DNA of 5,646 nt from Pedosphaera sp. (lineage in GTDB: Bacteria > Verrucomicrobiota > Verrucomicrobiia > Limisphaerales > UBA9464). Both the position numbers and the translations under genes were made by a program. Where the stretch lies: contig SIAZ01000234.1 of NCBI GenBank assembly GCA_009695405.1, forward strand, positions 1-5,646, in the 5' to 3' direction. Below are positions 1-5,646 of the stretch, in pieces. The notes under the pieces are model-generated. The model did no database searches, had not been told where the DNA came from, and saw only the letters and a program-made list of their open reading frames with translations. Within the stretch, counting starts at the first letter, position 1, and the number at the start of each line of letters is the position of its first letter.

Positions 1-21
1 TTCCAGATTTCAGCTTTGGCC

Positions 22-114
22 GGACACCGGCAACCCCAGAAGACGGGCGAGTCTCGGCCATAGGGCCGATTCCGCTCCGCTCCATCGGCCCTATGGCCGG
101 GATCGTTGGTGTCC
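22..114. repeat. Large nested inverted repeat (REP/MITE-like or structured RNA)
   Basis: A perfect 16-bp inverted repeat pairs 55-70 with 84-99 around a 13-base loop (71-83) that is itself a short direct repeat (TCCGC TCCGC TCC). Beyond it the pairing continues through 51-54 with 100-103, counting two G-T wobbles. A second, outer stem pairs GGACACC (22-28) with GGTGTCC (108-114) and AAC (32-34) with GTT (105-107), leaving a 3-base bulge on the left. The leftover 35-50 segment can form a small CCC/GGG hairpin. The whole is a compact, nearly self-complementary 93-bp unit downstream of the operon that ends at 261. No T-run follows the stem directly on either strand, so it is not a textbook intrinsic terminator. 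It may be a dispersed palindromic repeat, a miniature element or a structured transcript; the sequence alone does not decide. Confidence 0.6.
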
Positions 115-260
115 TAAACTTTTACAGACAAGAAGTTGCACTAGCCCGAGACGGTTTAATTGAGTTCATTCGCTCAGGCTAAACCCAAGGAAGGCGAATT
201 GGGAACCATGAGGTTCGGCGTACGCTTACGATCAAGTGATCTCTCCCCCTCTCCGGATCC
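115..260. other. Intergenic stretch with short dyads, no gene seen
   Basis: No supported gene lies between the palindromic unit and the end of the DUF1501 gene. The stretch holds small dyads: an 8-bp stem with one mismatch (143-150 with 173-180), GAACC/GGTTC around a 4-base loop (203-216), the self-complementary GCGTACGC (218-225), and GATCA/TGATC (230-241). These could shape the 3' end of the operon transcript, which enters from the right on the minus strand. None has the GC-stem plus U-tract form of a Rho-independent terminator. Confidence 0.4.
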
Positions 261-1709
261 TCAGATAATTGAGTCAATTACCTTACCTGCAATCCCAGTT
301 AAGCGGACATCTAACCCTTGAAACTTTAAGGACAGACGAGTGTGTTCAATCCCTAATTGCCTCAACACTGTGGCATGGATGTCGTGTACATCCACCGGTC
401 TATCCACTGCGGCATATCCCAACTCATCGGTGCTACCATAAATCATTCCAGGCCGGATACCGCCACCACACATCCACAAGGTAAACCCTGCATTGTGATG
501 ATCGCGACCACTGCCTCCTTGGCTCATGGGAGTTCGCCCGAATTCACCCGCCCAAACAATCACCGTGTCCTTCAACATATCCCGCTGCTTCAAATCCGTG
601 ATCAATGCCATACAGGCGCGGTCCACCTCTTCTGCCTTATACCCAACACCCTGCTTCACGCTGTCGTGATGATCCCAATCCTTATGGTACAATTGAATAA
701 ATCGCACGCCGCGTTCGGCCAAACGACGTGCTAAAAGACAGTTCGAGGCAAAAGATCCATCGCCTGGCTTACATCCGTACAGTTCTTGAATGGCCGCAGG
801 TTCAGAAGTGGCATCCATTAGCTCAGGGACACTGGATTGCATCTGGAAAGCCATCTCGTACTGAGCAATCCGCGTGCTAATTTCCGGATCGTCTACAATG
901 GAATCATGCTGTGCATTGAGTTTATTTACCGTCTGTACGACCTGTCGCTGGGCCTGACGAGTCACACCCGGGGGTTCACTAAGGTACATGACCGGATCAC
1001 CCTTCCCCCGCAAATGCACACCTTGAAACCGACTTGGCAATAAACCTGCCGCCCATTGACGCGCGGCAATAGGTTGGTTCTGTCCGCCACGACCGAGCGA
1101 AGTCAGCACCACAAACCCAGGGAGATTCTCCGCTTCAGATCCCAAACCATAGACCGTCCAAGATCCCATACTAGGGCGTCCTGCAATCTGTGATCCCGTA
1201 TTCATAAACATGTGGGCGGGATCATGGTTAATTGCCTCAGTGGTCATCGATCGAACCCAGCAAATCTCGTCGGAAACCGACCCTATGTGCTTAAAGAGTT
1301 CGCATAATTCTACCCCTGCTTTTCCAAAGCGTTTAAAGGGGTGCTGAGGTCCATAACAGACTAGTTTTTGACCCTGTAACTGAGCGATTTGCTTACCTTT
1401 TGTAAAGGAATCCGGCATGGGTTTCCCGTGCATTTCAGCAAGCTTTGGCTTCGGATCAAAGGTTTCCAAATGCGACGGGCCACCCGCCATGCTCAGCCAA
1501 ATAACCCGCTTGGCTCGTGGTGGAAAGTGTAGGGGAACCACTGAACCAGCCAGCTTTGGCGTCCCACCAATACCCGCCGCTTGAAGGGACTGCGGACGCA
1601 ACAAAGAACCCAAAGCTAACAGGCCTAATCCTTGCGAGGCTCGGCCTAAGAAAACGCGACGCGTCCGTTGTTGATCAAGAAAGAGACGTTGAAAAGAGAG
1701 TTCACTCAT
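261..1709 (-). CDS. Tat-exported DUF1501 family protein
   Basis: This 482-residue protein matches the DUF1501 family (Pfam PF07394), which belongs to the alkaline phosphatase/sulfatase-like fold group; its substrate is unknown. The N-terminus has a twin-arginine leader (T16-R17-R18-V19-F20-L21, then a hydrophobic stretch to about residue 37 and small residues near 44-46). This predicts export in folded form by the Tat system. Family landmarks appear in order: an AGGPSH segment (75-80) followed by TFDPKP, NHDPAH (161-166), DWDHHD (344-349), GEFGRTP (388-394), GRDHHN (401-406) and HDIHAT (442-447). The Asp/His-rich motifs are the likely metal-site residues by analogy with the fold, which is inference. 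Length is normal for the family and no frame break is seen. The ATG lies 3 bp after the stop of the upstream PSD1 gene, with no clear Shine-Dalgarno, which suggests translational coupling. Family call is firm; biochemical role is open. Confidence 0.93.
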   Translation of the reverse strand: MSELSFQRLFLDQQRTRRVFLGRASQGLGLLALGSLLRPQSLQAAGIGGTPKLAGSVVPLHFPPRAKRVIWLSMAGGPSHLETFDPKPKLAEMHGKPMPDSFTKGKQIAQLQGQKLVCYGPQHPFKRFGKAGVELCELFKHIGSVSDEICWVRSMTTEAINHDPAHMFMNTGSQIAGRPSMGSWTVYGLGSEAENLPGFVVLTSLGRGGQNQPIAARQWAAGLLPSRFQGVHLRGKGDPVMYLSEPPGVTRQAQRQVVQTVNKLNAQHDSIVDDPEISTRIAQYEMAFQMQSSVPELMDATSEPAAIQELYGCKPGDGSFASNCLLARRLAERGVRFIQLYHKDWDHHDSVKQGVGYKAEEVDRACMALITDLKQRDMLKDTVIVWAGEFGRTPMSQGGSGRDHHNAGFTLWMCGGGIRPGMIYGSTDELGYAAVDRPVDVHDIHATVLRQLGIEHTRLSLKFQGLDVRLTGIAGKVIDSII

Positions 1710-1712
1710 AGG

Positions 1713-4700
1713 TCAAGAACGGGTGATAGTTTCGTGTAGATTTAACACTGTACGTGCAATATCCGTCCAAGCCGCCAATCGTGCTGCATCGATTCCGGCA
1801 GGAATTGCGGCGCCTCCGAATCCAGCATACCGAGTAGCCGCCGCTGGATCTTTCCCGAAGCTTGTCTGCTGAGTCTCCAACAACTGACCCAGCGTGGCTA
1901 GTTCCTCCCTCGAGGGATCTCGAGCTAAGGCGCGGCGCCAAGCCCAAATTAAACGAGAGCGATCGTCCCCGCCGCCTTCGGTCAGGATACGCAAGGCGAA
2001 CATCCGAGCTGCTTCAACGTAACTAGGATCATTCAATAACACCAAAGCTTGCTGAGGAATATTCGAACGATTCCTTTCTGCAGAGCATTCCTCACGTGTT
2101 GCAGCATCAAAGGCTAACATACTGGGATGCATAAAAGAACGCTGCCACCAAGTGTAGACTCCTCGACGGTACTGATCCGATCCCGCACTCGCTTGATAGG
2201 CTCGTTGAGGAAAGTTTAGATTTTCCCAGTAGCCATCTGGCTGATAAGGACGCGCACTCGGCCCCCCAATTTGAGTAACCAAGAGGCCTGAGACAGATAA
2301 GGCGGTGTCTCTGACCAGTTCAGCATCAATTCGCCAGCGGTTCTGGCGCCCCAGATCTCGATTCTCTGGATCACGCGCCAACTCCTCGCGTGAAGCCGTC
2401 GATACCTGTCGATAAGCTTGACTCACCACCAACGTCCGAACGAGGTGCTTAATGTCCCAACCGCTTTCACGAAACTCAACAGCCAACCAGTCCAACAGTT
2501 CCGGGTTTCTGGGTGGTTCCCCTTGCGCACCAAAGTCATCCAAGACTTTTGACAATCCAATGCCGAAGAACTGTTTCCAAAACCGATTCACGACGACCCT
2601 CGCAGTCAACGGATTCTCCGAAGAGACCACCCATCGGGCTAAATCTAATCGATTTAAACGCCCTCCGCCCTCAGTCCGCCCCGTCGTTTTTAAATACCAT
2701 GGAAGAGCGGGCTCTACCACCTCCCCAGTTTCAATCATCCAATTGCCTCGAGGCAGAATACGAACCGTTCGAGGTTTATCCGATCGTTGGGTGATGAGGG
2801 TTCGTGGAAGAGACTTCTCAAAATCAGCTACTGCTTTCTCAGCATCCGCTTTTTGCTTTCGTAAGGCGGCAAACTCGGGGGCTTGCAGCTTAAATTTATC
2901 CCTCAACGCCGTCTGTTGTTCTGGAGTCCGTTTGGCGGCCGGCACCTGAAGCTTTTCAGCGATTTCCTTTGGCAAAAGCGGCCATTGGATGGGCTTTACT
3001 CCTTTCGAATCGGTCGAGGTACTCAGACGAAAACAACCTAATGTATGGGCTCCGTGTCCGTGATTCTGCTGAAGTTCGATTTCCAAACTCTCCCCATCAC
3101 CGAGTATCACTCCATCGCGAAAACCTAGTCGCAACTCGGCCGCCTGCCCCGCATTGGGCAGGATAGACCAACCGGCAAAAACACCTTTCACGTCGCCATC
3201 AATCACCGAAGCCGCAGACCAAAGCCCATAGGGATTTTGCTCTACTAAAGTACTCTGCTCGTGGTTTGCCCAAGCCGTAGCAAAAGGCAAACGACGGACT
3301 TCTTTGCCCTCCTTAACGACTCGTGCAAGGACTTCGGTTAGAACAAAATTCCCGTTACCGGCGCGGCCCGGTCCCTTGGAGGGCAATGATTTATCAGGTA
3401 ACACTTCCAACCGTATCCCTTTTACACCTTCTGCAAGACCGGCAAGAACCAAGACCACAGTCTCCGTATCCGGCTTGGGCCCACTCGCTAAAACCGACCG
3501 ATCTTCGCGCACCGTCCACTGGGTCCCATTCAACGCACGCACGGACTCGGGAGCTTTGGCAATCCAAAGTGCTTCCAATTCCAACGCACTTAAATTTTCC
3601 CGCTGCCATTGTTCAAAAGCCCCATCCAATTCCGGGTGCGATGCCTCAAAGGCAGCTCCAACCCTCCCCAATTCATCGGTCAGCTGTTTCAAGGCCTTCC
3701 CTTGAATCTCATCTGGCACCATCATACCCGGTTCACGTGCCGCAATGATTCCTTCCTTCACATCCGCAAAAAAAGCACCCATCGAGTAAAAATCACGCGC
3801 ACGAATAGGATCAAACTTATGATCATGACACTGAGCGCAACCTAAAGTCTGTCCCAACCAAACCGTGCCCACCGCTCGAACACGATCGGTCAAATACCGC
3901 GACTCATAATCCTTTTCCTGAGCCCCCCCTTCCTCGGTTGTTAACAAAAGTCGATTAAATCCGGAGGCCACTAGTTGATCCTGAGTTGGATGAGGTAAAA
4001 GATCGCCCGCAAGTTGCTCCACCGTGAAGCGATCAAATGGAAGGTTCTCATTAAAGGCTCGAATCACGTAGTCACGATAAGGCCAAATATTGCGAGGCAC
4101 GTCTGAATGATACCCGATTGTGTCAGCAAAGCGCACCAGATCCAGCCATCCAATGGCCATGCGTTCACCAAACTGTGGGGAAGCCATTAAACGATCCACC
4201 AAACGCTCGTAAGCCCCCGTTTGGCGGTCAGCTTCAAATCGGCTTACCATCTCGGGCGACGGCGGCACACCGGTCAAATCCCAGTATAAACGTCGGGCCA
4301 ATATCCGCCGATCAGCCTCGGGCGATGGCTTCAGTCCGCGGGCCTGAAGTTGTTGAAGGATTAAGGCATCTACAGCACCAACTCCTGCCGGCAGTTTAGG
4401 TCGCACTGGGGGAGTATAGGCCCAATGCTCTTGATAAACAGCCCCTTCAGCAATCCAACGCTGAAGAAGGGACTTCTGGTCCGCAGTCAAGACCTTGTGC
4501 GATTCCGGCGGGGGCATCTGATCGTCAGGATCCGAGGTCAAGAGACGACGCACAAGCTCACTGCTTTCCGGATGATTCGGGACAAGTGCTGTCTTGCCTG
4601 ATTTGGCCGGTTGCAGTGCCGCCTCACGCTGATCTAATCGCAACCCTCCCTTGACCTTCTGTGCATCCGGACCATGGCACGAAAAACAAGCATCAGAAAG

Positions 4701-4823
4701 GATCGGTCGGATATCTCGGTTGAAGGTAAGAGGCGTCTTCAACGACTCGCCAAAAAGGAGACCTGTTCCTAAAAAGGCACCCAAAAAAGAGAGGGAGAAA
4801 AAGGGGAAATCTGAGGGTCTCAT
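1713..4823 (-). CDS. PSD1 cytochrome c-like / DUF1549 / DUF1553 exported protein
   Basis: From the ATG at 4823 the product has 1036 residues. A Sec-type leader (residues 1 to about 26: short basic start, then Phe/Leu/Gly-rich core) precedes the planctomycete cytochrome C domain (PSD1, PF07635), with CFSCH at 46-50 and a candidate axial Met in the QMPPP segment (M103). DUF1549 (PF07583) follows at about 150-355. It contains DLTGVPPSP and a second CXXCH (329-333, CAQCHDHKFDP). The middle has a charged helical stretch (about 370-415) and a beta-rich region (about 430-605). DUF1553 (PF07587) occupies about 725-980, with NPLTARVVVNRFW and the ECSAERNRSNIPQQAL segment. Covalent haem binding is plausible but unproven. 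An alternative TTG start at 4835 would add four residues; TAG lies just upstream, and ATG gives a cleaner leader. It is the first gene of an operon with the DUF1501 gene. Confidence 0.93.
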   Translation of the reverse strand: MRPSDFPFFSLSFLGAFLGTGLLFGESLKTPLTFNRDIRPILSDACFSCHGPDAQKVKGGLRLDQREAALQPAKSGKTALVPNHPESSELVRRLLTSDPDDQMPPPESHKVLTADQKSLLQRWIAEGAVYQEHWAYTPPVRPKLPAGVGAVDALILQQLQARGLKPSPEADRRILARRLYWDLTGVPPSPEMVSRFEADRQTGAYERLVDRLMASPQFGERMAIGWLDLVRFADTIGYHSDVPRNIWPYRDYVIRAFNENLPFDRFTVEQLAGDLLPHPTQDQLVASGFNRLLLTTEEGGAQEKDYESRYLTDRVRAVGTVWLGQTLGCAQCHDHKFDPIRARDFYSMGAFFADVKEGIIAAREPGMMVPDEIQGKALKQLTDELGRVGAAFEASHPELDGAFEQWQRENLSALELEALWIAKAPESVRALNGTQWTVREDRSVLASGPKPDTETVVLVLAGLAEGVKGIRLEVLPDKSLPSKGPGRAGNGNFVLTEVLARVVKEGKEVRRLPFATAWANHEQSTLVEQNPYGLWSAASVIDGDVKGVFAGWSILPNAGQAAELRLGFRDGVILGDGESLEIELQQNHGHGAHTLGCFRLSTSTDSKGVKPIQWPLLPKEIAEKLQVPAAKRTPEQQTALRDKFKLQAPEFAALRKQKADAEKAVADFEKSLPRTLITQRSDKPRTVRILPRGNWMIETGEVVEPALPWYLKTTGRTEGGGRLNRLDLARWVVSSENPLTARVVVNRFWKQFFGIGLSKVLDDFGAQGEPPRNPELLDWLAVEFRESGWDIKHLVRTLVVSQAYRQVSTASREELARDPENRDLGRQNRWRIDAELVRDTALSVSGLLVTQIGGPSARPYQPDGYWENLNFPQRAYQASAGSDQYRRGVYTWWQRSFMHPSMLAFDAATREECSAERNRSNIPQQALVLLNDPSYVEAARMFALRILTEGGGDDRSRLIWAWRRALARDPSREELATLGQLLETQQTSFGKDPAAATRYAGFGGAAIPAGIDAARLAAWTDIARTVLNLHETITRS

Positions 4824-4835
4824 TGACGAAGCCAA

Positions 4836-4863
4836 ATTCTAACAAAGAAGGTTCTAATTCCAA
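4836..4863 (-). promoter_or_regulatory. Candidate sigma70-like promoter of the PSD1-DUF1501 operon
   Basis: On the minus strand TTGGAA (4863-4858; 4 of 6 to TTGACA) and TAGAAT (4841-4836; 5 of 6 to TATAAT) are separated by 16 bases, in the 65-bp gap between the receiver gene's stop and the PSD1 start. Transcription from it would begin about 5-8 bases before the ATG at 4823, giving an almost leaderless message. That fits the absence of a Shine-Dalgarno but weakens an upstream TTG start. Short AT-rich matches arise by chance, so the call is tentative. Confidence 0.35.
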
Positions 4864-4888
4864 CTCTGAAGTGCCTCGGATCCTCACT

Positions 4889-5461
4889 TTAATCGACACG
4901 AAGACGAGAGGTCGGCAACGGGTTGTTTTTTGAGAAAAGCCAATAAGTAATTTTGTCAATCAACTCCTTTTGCCGAAATGGCTTGGCAATATAATCATCC
5001 ATACCGCAGTCCAAACAGCGTTCTCTATCCCCCTGCATGGCATTCGCGGTCATGGCAATAATCGGAATGGTAACACTCCCCGCTTCCCCTTTTCGCACTC
5101 GGCGTGTTGCCTCATAGCCATCCATCTCCGGCATCTGGCAATCCATAAGGATCAAACTATAGGGCATCTGTCGCAATGCCTCGAGAGTTCTGACGCCATT
5201 GATAGCAATAACGCCATGGAACCCCATTTTCTCTAAGTGCTTAAGCACTACTTTCTGATTCACCAAATTATCTTCCGCAACCAAGATTCGTATTGGTGCC
5301 TCTTCTGCGGATTTTATCAGACTTCCAAGATCTTCTACTCCCTTCAAAACTTCACTTTTCTTAAGGATCATTGCTCTGCTCTCGTCGTCCAATGGACTCT
5401 CTGAATTTATCCGAACCAGAGTCTGATAGATGGCATGAGAGCTAGCGGCCGCTCGGAACAA
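4889..5461 (-). CDS. Receiver (REC) domain, probable C-terminal remnant of a hybrid histidine kinase
   Basis: The 190-residue frame carries a complete receiver domain at about 57-175: acidic pair E63-D64 in ILVAEDN, phospho-acceptor D107 in LILMDCQMPEMDG, T138 in PIIAMTANAM and K160 in YIAKPF. It should therefore be phosphorylatable. The AEDN-VNQ opening and a short tail after the domain are typical of the last receiver of hybrid sensor kinases. Residues 1-55 resemble an inter-domain linker. The segment ending IYQTLVRI (11-18) looks like the closing helix of a preceding receiver (inference). The only start near the N-terminus is TTG at 5461, and the frame closes with TGA at 5467-5465, next to the transposase gene. 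An internal ATG (residue 31) would give a stand-alone receiver of 160 residues. No kinase domain is present in the window. The gene ends 65 bp before the PSD1 start in the same direction. The receiver call is firm; the truncation is likely. Confidence 0.8.
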   Translation of the reverse strand: MFRAAASSHAIYQTLVRINSESPLDDESRAMILKKSEVLKGVEDLGSLIKSAEEAPIRILVAEDNLVNQKVVLKHLEKMGFHGVIAINGVRTLEALRQMPYSLILMDCQMPEMDGYEATRRVRKGEAGSVTIPIIAMTANAMQGDRERCLDCGMDDYIAKPFRQKELIDKITYWLFSKNNPLPTSRLRVD

Positions 5462-5464
5462 AGT

Positions 5465-5646
5465 TCAAGGTAGGCCTCTCCCCATGAAAAGACATCTTAA
5501 TTCTTCATCGTCTCTAAGCGTGGCATCGGACCCACCGTTGCCAGTTCTCACTGCAGTAGATCCTCTCCCTGAGGCTCCACCAACTCAACCGCCTCCCTAT
5601 CGGCAAATTAAACTCGCTCTCGACGTCCATGCCGGCGACCTCATGG
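5465..5646 (+). mobile_element. Left end of an IS110/IS1111-type insertion sequence (partial)
   Basis: The receiver gene's reading frame is lost at about 5465, and a plus-strand transposase-like gene begins 19 bp later. This places the element's left boundary near 5455-5475 and implies insertion into the kinase gene. No terminal inverted repeat is visible, as expected for IS110 relatives, and the other end lies outside the window. The exact edge cannot be set without an uninterrupted homologue. Confidence 0.45.
5484..5646 (+). CDS. IS110 family transposase, N-terminal part (runs off window)
   Basis: Fifty-four codons are visible from the ATG, and the frame is still open at the window end. 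After a Ser/Pro-rich, apparently unstructured start (residues 5-38) comes YRQIKLALDVHAGDLM (39-54). This resembles the first strand of the RuvC-like DEDD domain of IS110 transposases, where an aspartate in an I/L-G/A-x-D-V-H/S setting is the first catalytic acid; here it would be D47. A purine-rich AAGGTAGG (5467-5474) ends 9 bases before the ATG and can serve as ribosome binding site. An in-frame TGA at 5436-5438 and no better start between support this ATG. In this family the enzyme recombines element and target DNA under guidance of a bridge RNA. Only one motif is visible, so the family call is probable, not certain. Confidence 0.6.
   Translation, partial: MKRHLNSSSSLSVASDPPLPVLTAVDPLPEAPPTQPPPYRQIKLALDVHAGDLM

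Noticed and set aside
3..182. Plus-strand frame open from the window edge to TAA at 180-182, plus shorter open frames on both strands over 1-115
   Set aside because: Several frames are open at once across the GC-rich palindrome, which is expected from its base composition, and the translations show no recognisable motif.
254..264. CGGATCCTCA occurs both here and near 4878, each time just downstream of a minus-strand stop codon
   Set aside because: Dozens of shared 10-base words are expected by chance in a window of this size, and the flanks do not match.
208..321. Short plus-strand frame of 37 codons starting at an ATG preceded by AAGGAAGG
   Set aside because: It overlaps the 3' end of the DUF1501 gene antisense, the purine run is too far from the ATG, and the product has no recognisable feature.
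2452..3748. Several plus-strand open frames of 65-165 codons inside the PSD1 gene
   Set aside because: They are antisense to a strongly conserved gene, have low-complexity Ser/Pro/Arg-rich translations and match no family I recognise; they are shadows.
4869..4889. AAGTG/CACTT hairpin just after the receiver gene, as a terminator
   Set aside because: Only 5 bp of stem, an 11-base loop and no T-run on the minus strand; too weak to call.
5441..5452. Overlapping GCTAGC and GCGGCCGC, resembling a cloning linker
   Set aside because: The bases lie in frame inside the receiver gene's coding sequence and no vector sequence surrounds them; chance is the simpler reading.

Overview
The window looks like a chromosomal segment from a member of the Planctomycetota-Verrucomicrobiota (PVC) group. 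The main evidence is a tightly linked pair of genes for a PSD1/DUF1549/DUF1553 cytochrome-like protein and a DUF1501 protein. These two families are strongly expanded in that group and often sit side by side. Base composition is moderate, and start sites carry weak or no Shine-Dalgarno signals. The partial transposase at the right edge resembles IS110-type proteins that I associate with Verrucomicrobiota, but the phylum assignment is inference.

Layout, left to right. Bases 1-260 hold no convincing gene. They contain a large nested inverted repeat (22-114) with a perfect 16-bp inner stem, then about 145 bp of AT-richer sequence with several short dyads. Bases 261-1709 (minus) encode an exported DUF1501 protein with a Tat-type leader. 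Bases 1713-4823 (minus) encode a long PSD1-DUF1549-DUF1553 protein with a Sec-type leader and two CXXCH motifs. It lies upstream of the DUF1501 gene, separated by 3 bp, so the two form an operon read right to left. Bases 4889-5461 (minus) encode a receiver domain with all its catalytic residues, apparently the C-terminal end of a hybrid histidine kinase. Its reading frame is broken at about 5465. Immediately beyond, on the plus strand, an IS110/IS1111-type transposase starts at 5484 and runs off the window.

How the parts relate. The two exported proteins probably act together outside the cytoplasm. One is a candidate c-type haem protein and the other belongs to the alkaline phosphatase/sulfatase-like fold group, but no substrate can be read from the sequence. 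The receiver gene lies upstream in the same orientation. It looks like the surviving 3' part of a sensor kinase gene cut by the insertion element. I see no tRNA, rRNA or CRISPR array. The least explained items are the left-hand nested palindrome and the very short 5' end of the insertion element.
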